Shown here: positions 42,578 through 54,310 of the stretch, piece after piece
How positions within the stretch are numbered: the stretch's first letter is position 1
Layout of the letters: each line of letters begins with the position of its first letter
Origin: Meandrina meandrites
Taxonomy: Eukaryota; Cnidaria; Anthozoa; Scleractinia; Meandrinidae
Assembly: GCA_963693305.1 (NCBI GenBank)
Contig: OY855913.1
Location: 19,361,015-19,425,014, forward strand
Reading direction: 5' to 3'
Length of the DNA stretch: 64,000 bases
The notes under the pieces: generated by a model
Told to the model about the DNA's origin: nothing
Databases searched by the model: none
The model's input: the letters and a program-made list of their open reading frames with translations, nothing else
Position numbers and translations under genes: made by a program

Positions 42578-42999
42578 AGTTCTAATGTAAAAGATTGCTT
42601 TTCAATAAAATTATAGCGATGAAAGCTGTGTTGAAGAAAGTTACAGTATAAGATGAACGTGCCCTGGCCATTCTACCTTCCAGTTGTAGGTCAACAATCA
42701 AAGCGGTAACAACTGACAAACAACTTGGGTATTTTCTATAACAATATCTTATAAAATGTGCTTCATTTTTCCCGTAAGAATAATCTTGTTAGAACATCAG
42801 TAAGTTGTCCTATAAATTTTGGTCACTGCATGAGATTTTGAAACATGCTCAGTTTTCAGGACGTTAGACTCCTCAACGTGCCATGAATGCATGTCGCGCC
42901 CGAAAAATTTGAAACGTGAGAGCCTCTCACGATACCGGGTAGCGCCCATTTTACAGCAGAAATTCTTGTTTTAATTTGAGAATACCGAAGTTTAGTTTG

Positions 43000-43290
43000 C
43001 ATTCAAATTATTCATATTCCTACAAATAAACGCCGGAAAACTTAACGACTGAGTCGGAGTCGGAGTCGTAAGAGAGCTTACGACATAGTTAAAATCAAAA
43101 ATCGGACTCGTAATTGGAGTGATGACTCCGTCGTTTATAATCCAGTGAACACCAGATTGTTCGAGTCGGAAGAACAATCGGAACAACAAACGGAAGAACA
43201 AACCAATCTCAATACTAGTTCTCGCAGGCCTCCGAGTGTTTCCTTTCTGTTTGCGACTCCGACAATCTAGTTTTCACTGGATCATAAGTG
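43000..43290. repeat. GACTCCGA-rich interspersed repeat, copy 1 (copy 2 about 52.31-52.74 kb)
   Basis: GAGTCGGAGTCGGAGTCGTA near one end and its inverted form (GACTCCGACAATCTAGTTTTCACTGGATCATAA) near the other, with TCCAGTGAA/TTCACTGGA pairs. Looks like a MITE with degenerate inverted ends; present at the matching place behind BTB-8 and BTB-10, so it predates their duplication. Confidence 0.6.
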
Positions 43291-44284
43291 ACGTATACCT
43301 GATTCATAAAACACGTTTAGTTAAACCCGGTTTAAGAAAATGAAAATCAGCAACAGACAACTGACAGACTAAATTTTACATAGGGTTCAAGTATGCTCTA
43401 ACTTGTGCTTTCATTGTGCCAAATTTGAAGTCGACAAACATCAGTCAGCAACTTCCATGAAGAAAACAATTTTAAACCGTGTTTAACTAAACAACATTTA
43501 AACATGTTTAAGCTTTGGTGTGAATGGGGTAGTAGTCATGAGCGGAATCGGAACTATGTTTACGACTTACTGGCCGGTTTGATTTTCACTAGATCGTAAC
43601 GACCGTAACGCTCTGCGCTTCCGACTGCGACTCCGACTACGTCGCTAGGAAAAAGCAACCTTTAGGCACATTCAGTACATTGTCCTAAAATCCAGTGGCT
43701 CTATACTGGTCAGTTTTCATAAAATCGCGATTATAATCCTGCTGTCTTCACATAGTCGATGAACTTCATTAACGCAGTCGGCTTCGCTTCGTGGATACAC
43801 AGCTACTGTAACAATGTTATGACGCAAATCATTGTCAAAAACAGGAACGACGCATAAAAAACTGACATCAATTTGTTAATTCCTCTCTATTTTGCTTTGG
43901 GTCGATTGACAACAATTCATGCCAAGTAAAATGAGTGGGTAATGATTTCCTGCTGTGTAATTTTATGTTTACATGCCAAAGCACTTGCGAGCGAAATCCG
44001 GTCACCCACGCAGGTTAGATTACTTTTATCTCGCACAAACACTGCAAATAAATCACGCCCTGAGGCGCAATTGATAACTCTTGCACATCAGTGCATTTCC
44101 TATTTCCTCAAAACAAATGTTTCTCACATTTTATAATTCTACCAAGATATCCCTTGTGTGTGAAATTTTGAGCAAGAATAGTGAAAAGAAATTTATAAAT
44201 CTATTTTCACGATAATTCTCAAATATCGCGCGCTCATTAGCTAATTTTTATGCTATATATAGCCAGTATAGACTTATAGATGAC

Positions 44285-44800
44285 CCATAGATGACGCCAT
44301 CTCGTACGAATTCCTCAAACTGTTTATGTCTACGGCGTGTTTAGTGTTGTCGCTATTCGATATAACCGACAAATAGCCATCACTGGAAACTACCCTATCG
44401 CTGTTATTTATTTTCGTGGGAAAATATTTTCATATTCTAAATTTACAAGGCAATATTTCAAAATAATATCGAACAAAACTAGAAAACAAAACTTTAAACA
44501 GGTTAATACCAAAAAGGTCAGCATTTACGATTGGTCTTTTCTCTGCTGTATAGAAATTCAGAGAAAGATCAAGAGAACTTGATTGCGGAAGGAAAAAGGA
44601 AAAATGTTAGGACACATAATGGTAATGTAAACCAACATCAGGTTATAATTTGTACTCGCAGGGTATAAAATTTCGTGTCGTTAATTAATTTTTAATGCTC
44701 GCGAAATTTTTGCAAGTAACAATATTAAAACGTCCTTTGAGATAACTTTTCATAGAGATTGGATTCAAAGTAAAATTTAAAATGACGCTTTAATTGTTGT
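44285..44800. repeat. Duplicated intergenic flank upstream of BTB-9
   Basis: Same blocks as 36490-37060 (GGCGTGTTTAGTGTTGTCGC, ATTTACGATTGGTCTTTTCTC). Nothing coding. Confidence 0.75.
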
Positions 44801-45499
44801 AAATAGATTCAGTTTAGTATGTTTAGCTTATTTCTTAGGTAGTAAAGGTAAACAACTGGGATGCAAGTTATTGTGTTTAACCCAATAAAGTTTTTATAAA
44901 GTACTGATGTGAATCGACGGAACTCTTGTCGTTCGTCTCGGGAATCAACAGCTACTTTGACTATGTTATGACGCAATTCATTGCGGCCATAAAAACAAAC
45001 CGACATCAATTTCTTAATTCTACTCTATTTTGGTTGTTTTGACACTCAACATTTCCGGGTCAAGTAAATTGGGTGGATAATAATAGTATTTTAAAAGAAA
45101 CTGAAGCACTCGTCGCGACATCCCACCACCTACGCAGGCTATTTGTATCGTTCACAAACACTCCAAATAAAGCACGCCCTGAGGCACTATTGCAATGATC
45201 CGCCAATAACACCAGAGTTGTTCCTATTGCCCAAAAACAAGTTTCTAATATTTTATGGTTCTATCAACCAATACGTTCATTGCGTGTGTGTATAATTTTA
45301 AATACCAAAATGGTTAGAAAAAATATCTTTTGTACAAAAACTGTCTCGTGCTCATTGCCTAATTAAGACGACGCATAAGGCGCGAATGATTAAATTTTTC
45401 TCTACTCGTGAAGCAACAGCTTAATTTCCGATGTTGTGACGTGATTCTTGACGCTTGCTATAGTACTTCAATTGACGACATTTCCTGGTCAAGATTTTC

Positions 45500-45507
45500 T
45501 ATTTAAA
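45500..45507 (+). promoter_or_regulatory. TATA-like box, BTB-9
   Basis: TATTTAAA in TTCTATTTAAATTCTGTAAGC, about 120 bp before the ATG; identical sequence at BTB-11. Confidence 0.5.
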
Positions 45508-45625
45508 TTCTGTAAGCTAGCACTAGTACAACATTAACTTGCTAACCAGCTTCTACTACCGAATCAACACGGCCTAGCAACCTGAAACTTTCTTGGTTTA
45601 TACCGGTGGTCTCATTACAGGAACC

Positions 45626-46975
45626 ATGTCAGTTCTTGACGAAGACTGGCAAACAACAAGACGAACTATCAGAGAAAGAAGTAGGTTTATGTTCAACAAC
45701 AATCTTTTCAGCGATGTGAAATTTGTTGTCCAATCGGCCGATGATGAAAGTCAAAGTAAACAAGTGATATCTGCTCACAAGTTCGTGCTGTCGATTAGCA
45801 GTCCTGTGTTTGAAGCCATGTTTTACGGTGAGCTGGCGGAGACTAGAGACTCTATTGAACTGCCTGACTGTGAGTACGAGAGTTTGTTGGAGATGTTTCG
45901 TTTCATGTACAGTGATGAAGTGAACTTGAGCAGAAGTAATGTGATGGGAGTGTTGTATTTGGCGAAGAAATACATGGTGCCTTCACTGGCCGATAAATGT
46001 ACGGAATATCTGCAAGATAATTTAGATCCGTCAAATGTGTTCAGCATCTTGCCTCACGCTCTGAAGTTTGAAGAGGAAAAGCTGGCGGATCGATGCTGGG
46101 AAGTGGTCGATAAACAGACAGAAGAGGCTGTGAAATGAGATGGATTTGCGACAGTTAAGAGGTTCTTACTTGAAGCAGTAGTCGTAAGAGACACTCTGAC
46201 GATTGAAGAGATAGAGCTGTTTAAAGCTGTTGACTTGTGGGCAACAAAGGAATGTGAGAGGCAAGGTTTAGCGGCAGATGGTGCAATAAAAAGAAGAATT
46301 CTCAGAGAAGAAGTGATTAAAAGAATACGCTTTCCAACAATGAAGCAAGAAGATTTCTGTTGTGTGGTGCTGGACAGTGATATTTTAGCAAAAGGAGAAA
46401 TCGTCAGTATTATTAAGCATCTGAATTCAGTCGCGAGTTCTCCGGTGGGATTTCCAAAAACTAAAAGATCAGGTCCTGATCGTGATATTAAGCGACTTTG
46501 TAGATTTAACTCGTTGTCAGGCAGTGGTTGCAAATATAGTGCCTCACGAGGTAAAGATATTATCTCATTTTTTGTAGACAAAGACACTCTGCTACTCGGA
46601 GTGCGGTTATTTGGCAGTGAAGATAATATTTATTTGGTAAAATTAAAGGTAAAGGCTGTCGTAAGTAACACAATTTTGGCGTCTAAAACTGGACAATTTT
46701 TCTCAGAGCTTTTACAAGGCGAGAAATTTAAGTATTGTGGTTTTGAAGTATTGTTTGACAAAGAACCAATCCTTTTACAGAAAAACAAAATGTACTATAT
46801 CGAAGCTAAAATAACTGGCCCTGATTCAGCATGTGGAAGCAACGGTGATAGCACTGTTGTATGTTCACGCGTAACATTTACATTTACAAATAGTTTCTTC
46901 TCAAGCAATGCAACAACCTTTCAACAGGGTCAATTTCCCGAATTGATGTTTTCCCCGGCTTTAAATACATATTAA
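45626..46975 (+). pseudogene. BTB-9: full-length BTB-BACK-PHR gene with a single TGA (codon 171)
   Basis: The start at 45626 (MSVLDEDWQT) matches BTB-11; an in-frame Met at 45593 is probably in the 5' UTR. BTB and early BACK are almost identical to BTB-11. At 46136-46138 TCA (Ser, in VKSDGF) has become TGA. Thereafter the same frame stays open for 279 codons through BACK (ELFKAVDLWATKEC) and a divergent PHR (LCRFNSLSGSGCKY, LGVRLFGSEDNIY, KYCGFEVLFDK) to FPELMFSPALNTY at 46975, slightly extended. Further changes around the stop (TVKRFL for TIERSL) suggest relaxed constraint. The first 170 codons would give a BTB-only protein that might act as a dominant competitor; that is inference. Confidence 0.85.
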
Positions 46976-49380
46976 TTCGGGACAATCAATTTCGCTATTT
47001 ATCACAGATTCACACATACAAAAAAACGTTTGTCGAATGCTTGTTTACCCGAAGAACGTAGACCTGGAGTTACTGTAACGAGTTGGTGAATCTGAAGAAA
47101 ACTGCTACGTTTACAAAAATAAGGTTTAAAGAGTAAAAATGTTTTCTATACTGGGGAAACATCAGAAATCGTAAAGAGGAGATGCATGCACAAAAACCGG
47201 GAAAAGGAAGGACTTTTGATTGTTTGAGCATAAGCTTTTTCTTGGGCAGCCTATAAGGAAAACATTTTATTGACTTTCTCAACTTAACCTTCAATTTTCA
47301 AGGGCAGCCAGTAGTTAATTTCTCTATACAACATCCATACATTGTCAACCAAACAGACAATGAGAAAATAGACAATCATCAACTAGGAACCAAATAGTTA
47401 TACCACATGTACTGTTGCAGTGTTATTATTGTAACACAATAGTAAAAAACAAAGAAGAAATTGTAAAAACAACTCTCAGCCTGTAGTAGTTTACCTGAGT
47501 ATTATTATAACAATTTAAAGTCTTACATTGAAAAGAACGTTTTTCACTTCAACCACCTTAGAGTTATTAAGAGTCTTGTGTACTGAAGTTCACTGAGCCT
47601 GTGCATTTTGTAATATTTTTTTGGAAAGATTGTTTGTCATATTGAATAACAATAATAGTAATACGAATTTCTACAAATCAACCTAGGCCGATAGTGTAAG
47701 TAATGAACTAAAATGTAAATTAAAAATGTAAGAAATAAATTGATACATGTGATTAAGATGCTTCAAAAACACGAGAGGATAGAAATTAGCTTGATGTAAA
47801 ATTTAACTCTCACAACAAACATTAAAAGTGATCAGAAATAAGAATAAGAAAGGAGAAAAAGAAACAGAGAAACAACAAAAAAGGAGACTGCATTATTTAC
47901 ACCTTAGGACTGAAATGCTCTCATGAAGTACCGCTGAGAATGTAGCAGTTTGCTTATCAAAATGGAACTACAATAGCAAAGCTTTGTTTAAAAATTGCTT
48001 AGTTAATTGCGCAACAACTTATCACTAAAGTTCCCCTGGGCTTATAATCCGAACTTTATAACTACTACAGTTAAAGGGGCTTTGTCACGGATTTTAACAG
48101 ATTTTCGAACAGTCAAAATCTATGTTTCTGGTGTAGGAAACCAAAAACTAATGGGCTATTTCTATTAACAATTGCAATATAAAGCATTGAAACTGTTAAC
48201 AAGCATCTTTGGCTGCGGATGGCTTGGACGGAAATGGATTGCAACGTGAAAAATTAAGGCTAAACTTTTCAAGTTGTTTCCGAGTGTCGTCAAAAAATCA
48301 ATATTAATAGCTTTAGTTTGATTTCTATCCGCAAATTAAGGCTATATCTTTCTTTAGATGTTCAAAAATAAAAGGTTTTTCATGGGTTAAGTTGCCTAAC
48401 ACTAATTTCAAAACAGTTTAGACCAAACATCTGCGAAATTCCCGTGACGTAGCCCCTTTAAATTATAGCACACTGCACTGAATAAATGCCCAAGTTGTAC
48501 CCTGCATAGTTCCACGGCTACCAAAGTTTGTCAAAAATTTGTCTGTTTTTGTTTTTGATTTTCTATCACACCAAGAGGCGGCCAATGTCCGATGGTTGAC
48601 TGTCATTTGCACGTTTCCACATACATAAACAACGCTACCATTTGCTGTTTGTAATGATTTCGTCCCAGACAAGTGTTTCTCACAGACCTTTTAGACCTGC
48701 CTGACTGTAACTTTGTTTCTGTGGGAATCATTTTGAACAAGAATGACTTGAACAATTTTTTCTTCTTTTTCTCTTCGTTCGATTTTGTAGCAATTTAGCC
48801 TAATTGAGCGGGTGATTATGATCACGTTACCTGCGTTCGTGACCATTGATTTCTATCACTTAGAATACAAAACAAGGAAACTGAAACACGATATGACAAT
48901 TTCTTCATAGCTAACAGCTCCTAATTAATCATGCCCAGAGACACTATATTTCCTGAATAAAGTTCTTAACATTTCTCCCCCTTTATTCCAATCTCCTCAA
49001 CTACACTTAGTTTCTTTTATCTCCTCGAGGGCACGCTGTTTAGACTTAACACGAACTTGCTATCACGAAATCCACACTGCCCAGCTAAGAAACTAAAACT
49101 TTTGTTCAACGGCTTTTCTGCCTAACTCTCTTGGGTAAATGGTCAGTAAGCAGACAGTGGTAGCTAACCCGGGCTTGTTGAGGTACCATAATGTAAATTG
49201 TCCATCAGTAATAACAAGCTTTAGGTTTACTGGAACTCGACTCACTCAACTGGAACTCACCTAAATATTAGGTCACCAGCTTACACGGATAAGGCTGTGA
49301 CGTAGATGCTAAATTGCACAATTGTGGCACTAACAAGTATTTACGCAACCAAAATATAAGAGGCTAAGCAAATTTTCCAC
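46976..49380. repeat. 3' flank of BTB-9; about 2.2 kb duplicated at 58.80-61.02 kb
   Basis: From GAGTTGGTGAATCTGAAGAA (about 47080) to ATATAAGAGGCTAAG (about 49365) it parallels 58.82-61.02 kb with few differences. It includes remnant 5'-flank motifs (ATCACGAAATCCACACTGCC near 49.07 kb; AAGCTTTAGGTTTACTGGAACTC near 49.22 kb, as in the BTB-12 flank) of lost copies. A 69-codon minus frame (48463-48672) is matched at 60122-60331 but looks like a by-product of the duplication. Confidence 0.85.
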
Positions 49381-49859
49381 AGTGTGTGAAGTAATATATC
49401 AAACAGGCGAAAGCGTGTTTCATCACATTTTTCAAACACCGAGAAGAGAGTTGAAAACACAACGCGCAGCGGAGTTTTTTTTGAAAAAAAAGAACAGAAA
49501 TGAAAATATCTCAATATTTTTCGGCCGACTGCAATTTTTCCGCGCAGCGTGCATTGTTTTACCGCACGTACCAGACGAGATCAGACGAGTGTGCCGAACG
49601 GCCGCCGCGTCGCAAACAAGCCACTATTTTTGATTCCTCTGATCAGTCCAAGTGAAAATTTCCCGGTAGATTCTGAAATATATTTCTTTCTGACATCCGA
49701 AATGATTCCCCGATTTTTTTGTGGTTCTCTAATGTAAACTGAAATAAACTGTCGTGTAAGACACATGAAAGTGACCCTGGGGTTGGTTTTCGCCGATTGG
49801 GCAAAATAATACAAAGGGCTTTTTTGGCTCAATCAAGAGCGAGCATTCGCAGAGCCGTT

Positions 49860-50149
49860 TGGAAATGGCTCATTTTTTCAATGCCATCCATTCCATATTT
49901 TCGCTGCTCCTCCTAACATAAAGTCTGTTACACGTCCTGAATGCGTGACTTCGATCACGCTAACTGCCTGAGTGATTATCGTCACGCTATGTGAGTGTGT
50001 GATGACTTACTGCTGAATAATTTTATATTTAAATTCTGCACCCGACTACCGCTGACTCGTGTTCCCACCAAATTTCTATCACGAATCTACAAGGCCGAAC
50101 AGACTAAAACTTTCTTGATTTCATTTCCGCCGATCTCACTGCAGAAACC
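49860..50149 (+). promoter_or_regulatory. BTB-10 promoter region
   Basis: GCGTGACTTCGATCACGC (49943 on), ATTATCGTCACGCTATGTGAGTG, TATATTTAAA (50024-50033) and CTACCGCTGACTCGTGTTCC; same order and spacing as BTB-8. Confidence 0.6.
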
Positions 50150-51547
50150 ATGTCTGTCGACGAGAAAAACTGGCAAACAACAAGACCCACCATCAGAGAA
50201 AGAAACACGTTTATGTTCAGTAATGATCTCTTCAGCGATGTGAAGTTTGTTGTTCGTAAGACCATAGTTAATAGAGGAGACTATGGTAAGACTGATGGCG
50301 AAAGTGAAAGTAAACAAGTGATTCCTGCTCACAAGTTCGTGCTGTCGATTAGCAGTCCTGTGTTTGAAGCAATGTTTTACGGTGAGCTGGCGGAGACTAG
50401 AGACTCTATTGAACTGCCTGACTGTGAGTACGAGAGTCTGTTGGAGTTGTTTCGTTACATGTACAGCGATGAAGTGAAGTTGAACGGAAGTAATGTGATG
50501 GGAGTGTTGTATTTGGCGAAGAAATACATGGTGCCTTCACTTGTTACAGAATGCACGGAATATCTGCAAAACAACTTAGATCCATCGAATGTTTTCAGCA
50601 TCTTGCCATCTGCTCAGAAGTATGAAGAGAAAACCCTGGTGGATCAATGCTGGAAAGTGATCGATAAACGGACGGAAGAGGCTGTGAATTCAGAGGCATT
50701 CGCGACAATTGAGAGGTCCTTACTTGAAGCAGTAGTCGTAAGAGACACTCTGACGATTGAAGAGATAGAGCTGTTTAAAGCTGTTGACTTGTGGGCAACA
50801 AAGGAATGTGAGAGGCAAGGTTTAGCGGCAGATGGTGCAATAAAAAGAAGAATTCTGGGAGAACAAATAGTCAAAGGAATACGTTTCCCAACAATGAAGC
50901 TGGACGATTTCTCAAGTGTGGTGTTAGACAGCGACATTTTAACAAAAGAAGAAATTGTCAGTATGTTCAAATGTTTCGGTTCGGTGTCGAGTTCTCCAGT
51001 GGGATTTCCAGGAACACAAAGACGTGGTTTTAAATTTGATGGTGATATTCAGCGATGTTGTAGATTTAGCTTATCGCATACTGGTGGATGGAATTATGAT
51101 GGTTCCAGTGTAGATGCCATCAGTTTCTCTGTGGACAAAGATATTGTGCTCCACGGAGTGTGCTTCTTTGGTAATGTGAACAATACTTACTCTACAGAAT
51201 TAGATGTAATGGACTCCAACAGTAAATCGATTTTTGTGTCTAAAACTGAAAGAAGTTCTTCGGAGCTATTACAGGGAACGAATTTTTGCTATTATGGTTA
51301 TAAAGTGATGTTGTTTGACAAAAAGAAAATCAGTTTAAAGAAAAACACGAAGTACGAAATAAGGGCTAAAATATCAGGCTCTCAGTCGCTGAGTGGAGAA
51401 AATGGTGTGAGTTGTGTTCAATGTTCTGGAGTAACATTCACATTTATGAGTTCTAAATCCTCAACTAATGGAACGGGCGTAAATAGAGGTCAATTTCCAG
51501 AATTGCTGTTTTCTCTTTTATTAAATATTTATCGCAGATTTGATTAA
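50150..51547 (+). CDS. BTB-10: BTB-BACK-PHR protein, 465 aa, with 10-aa insertion and extended C-terminus
   Basis: Starts MSVDEKNWQT. BTB carries ten extra residues (TIVNRGDYGK) after FVVRK in the loop before DGESES, made by a 30-bp insertion. BACK has RTEEAVNSEAFATIERS, then LFKAVDLWATKEC. PHR reads CCRFSLSHTGGWNYDGS, HGVCFFGNVNNTYSTELDV, and has one extra Leu (KVMLFDKKK). The family end FPELLFSL is followed by LLNIYRRFD because one extra T removes the usual stop. All domains are complete; the insertion is in a surface loop and may be tolerated. First gene of the second pair (BTB-10/BTB-11). The BACK segment 50690-50821 is identical to pseudogene BTB-5. Confidence 0.92.
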   Translation: MSVDEKNWQTTRPTIRERNTFMFSNDLFSDVKFVVRKTIVNRGDYGKTDGESESKQVIPAHKFVLSISSPVFEAMFYGELAETRDSIELPDCEYESLLELFRYMYSDEVKLNGSNVMGVLYLAKKYMVPSLVTECTEYLQNNLDPSNVFSILPSAQKYEEKTLVDQCWKVIDKRTEEAVNSEAFATIERSLLEAVVVRDTLTIEEIELFKAVDLWATKECERQGLAADGAIKRRILGEQIVKGIRFPTMKLDDFSSVVLDSDILTKEEIVSMFKCFGSVSSSPVGFPGTQRRGFKFDGDIQRCCRFSLSHTGGWNYDGSSVDAISFSVDKDIVLHGVCFFGNVNNTYSTELDVMDSNSKSIFVSKTERSSSELLQGTNFCYYGYKVMLFDKKKISLKKNTKYEIRAKISGSQSLSGENGVSCVQCSGVTFTFMSSKSSTNGTGVNRGQFPELLFSLLLNIYRRFD

Positions 51548-51881
51548 ATTCCAGGTGAAGATGCTCTTTTAGACAAACTTCCGAGTCTGTAGAATACGAA
51601 TGTTAAATATAAGGAAACTAACGGCTTGTTACAATGAAATAGTTTTTATGCTACGTACCCTTTGAGGATGAGATTTTTGTTTCAGTTTCTCGGAGGAGAT
51701 CACTGATTAACACACAATTTCCCTTTACAATAACAGACAGGTGACGAGAATAATCAACTAGGGTAATTAACTTCATGTATGTACAAACAAGTTGTCCAGG
51801 CTAGCATTAAACAAAAACATGTATGGCAGTAAGCCACTTGCTAAATTGTAGCAGAGGAAACTGTAGTATTTTTTTCAGATA

Positions 51882-51887
51882 AATAAA
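51882..51887 (+). terminator. Conserved poly(A) signal, BTB-10
   Basis: AATAAA in AGATAAATAAAAGCTCTAAATG, about 335 bp after the shifted stop. Confidence 0.55.
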
Positions 51888-52309
51888 AGCTCTAAATGTA
51901 AAAGACTGCTTTTCAATAAAATTATAGTGATGAAAGCTGTGTTGAAGCAAGTTACTGTATAAGATGAACGTGCCCTGGCCATTCTACCTTCCAGTTGTAA
52001 GTCTACAATCAAAGCGGTAACAACTGACAAACAACTTGAGTATTTTCTATGACAAATTTCTCATGAAATGTGCTTCATTTTTTCTAATCCTGTTGAAACA
52101 TCAGTAAGTTGTCATATATTTGTCAATGGCATATTTTGGTCACTGCATGAGATTTTCAAACATGTTCACTTTTGATGATGTTTGACAAAAAAACAAAAAA
52201 CAAAAACAAAAAATGAAACAAACGAGGTATCACACTTTTTATTGCAGAAATTCTTGTTTAAAAGTTGAGAATACCGAAGTTTATTTAACACTCGAATAAG
52301 TCAAATTCC

Positions 52310-52740
52310 TATAAATATACGCCGGAAAAAAGTAAACGACGGAGTCGTAAGAGCGCTTACGACCTATTTAAAATCAATTGGAGTCATAATCGGAGCCATA
52401 AGCGCGACGGAATCGGAGTCGGAAGCATCAGAAAGTTTCCATTTTCTTTCGATTCCGCTTATAACTTCGTCGCTTATGATCCAGTGAAAACTAAATTGTT
52501 CGAGTCGGAGGCAGAAGCGAAAGAACAAACCAATCACAATGCTAGTTCTCAGGCCCTCCGAGTGTTTCCTTTCTGCTTCAGTGCGACTCCGACAATCTTG
52601 TTTTCACTGGATCTTAAGTGACGGAGTCATGAGCGGAATCAGAAACTCTGCTTATGACTGTCTCCGTCCGTTTGATTTTCAGTACATCGTAACGCTCTGC
52701 GCTTTTGATTGCGACCCGGACTCCGACCAAGCTTTAGGCA
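52310..52740. repeat. GACTCCGA-rich interspersed repeat, copy 2
   Basis: GACGGAGTCGTAAGAGCGCTTACGAC and GACTCCGACAATCTTGTTTTCACTGG match the 43.0-kb copy in position and sequence. Confidence 0.6.
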
Positions 52741-53129
52741 CATTCAGTACATTGTGCTAAAATCCTGTCTGACCAGTGGCACTTTTTATAATGGTTAGTT
52801 TACATATAATCGCGTTTATGCGTCTGTCCTCACAAAGACTATGAACTTCGTTAACACAGTCGGCTTCGCTTCGTGGATCCACAGCTATTGTAACAGTGTT
52901 ATGACGCAAATCATTGTCAAAAACAAGAAAGACGCACAAAAAAACTGACGTCAATTTGTTAATTCCTCTCTAATTTTTTTTGTGTCAATTGCCAACATTT
53001 CATATCTCGTAAAATGAGTGGGTAATGATTTCCTGCTGTGTCATTTTATAATTACACGCCAAAGCACTTGCGAGCGAAATCCGTTCACCCACGCAGGTTA
53101 CTTTTATCCCGCACAAACACTGCAAATAA

Positions 53130-53515
53130 ATCACGCATCGCCGTTATTTATTTTTTCGGGAAAATATTTTCCAGGCAATATTTCAAAATAATATCGAGCA
53201 AAACTAGAAAACAAAACTTGGTTAATACCACAAAGTTCAGCATTTACGATCGGTCTTTTCTCTGCTGTGTAGAAATTCAGATAAAGATCAAGAGAACCTG
53301 AATACGGAAGGAAAAAGGGAACACGTTAGGACGCAAAGCAGTTATTTATACCAAAATCAGGTTAATTTGTATTAGCAGGGTATTAAATTTCGCGTCGTTA
53401 ATTTTCGCTAAAACTTCTTTTTTGCTCGCGAATTTTTTGCAAGTAATAAAACTTCGTTTGAGATGACTTCTCATTGAGATTGGATTCAAAGTAAAATTTA
53501 AAATGACGCTTTAAT
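53130..53515. repeat. Duplicated intergenic flank upstream of BTB-11
   Basis: Shorter version of the 44.28-44.79 kb block (several deletions), e.g. ATTTACGATCGGTCTTTTCTC and GATTGGATTCAAAGTAAAATT. Confidence 0.75.
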
Positions 53516-54185
53516 TGTTGTAAATAGATTTTTAGTTTATTTCTTAGTTAGTAAATGTAAACAACTGGGATGCCAGTAATTGTGTTTAACCCAGTAAAAT
53601 TTTTTTATAAAGGGCTGATGTGGACGGAACTATTGTCGATCGTCTCAGGAATCAAAAGCTACTTTGACTATGTTATGACGCAATTCATTGCGGCCATAAA
53701 AAAAACCGACATCAATTTCCTAATTCTACTCTATTTTGGTTGTTTTGACACTCAACATTTTCGGGACACGTAAATTGGGTGGATAATAATAGTATCCCAC
53801 CACCTACGCAGGATATTTTTATCGCTCACAAACACTCCATATAAAGCACGCCCTGAGGCACTATTGCAATGATCCGCCAATAACACCAGAGTTGTTCCTA
53901 TCGCCCAAACACAAGTTTCTAACATTTTATAGCTCTATCAACCAATACGTTCATTGCGTGTGTGTATAATTTTAAACCAAAATGATTAGAAAAAATATAT
54001 TTTGTACAAAAACTGTCTCGTGCTCATTGCCTAATTAAGACGACGCATAAGGCACAAATGATTAAATTTTTCTCCACTCGTGAAGCAACAGCTTAATTGT
54101 CGATGTTATGACGCGATCCATGATCAATTAACGGACTGACGCTTGCTAATGCTTCAATTGACGACATTTCCTGGCCAAGATTTTC

Positions 54186-54193
54186 TATTTAAA
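54186..54193 (+). promoter_or_regulatory. TATA-like box, BTB-11
   Basis: TATTTAAA in TTCTATTTAAATTCTGTAAGC, 118 bp before the ATG. No TGATCA block is seen here, so BTB-9/11 have a different upstream region from BTB-4/8/10. Confidence 0.5.
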
Positions 54194-54310
54194 TTCTGTA
54201 AGCAAGCATAAGAACAACATTAACTTGCTAACCAGCTTCTACTACGAATCAACACGGCCTAGCAACCTGAAACTTTCTTGGTTTATATCGGTGGTCTCAT
54301 TACAGGAACC

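Noticed and set aside
48463..48672. 69-aa minus ORF matched at 60122-60331
   Set aside because: The surrounding 2.2 kb is equally conserved, so there is no sign of coding selection.
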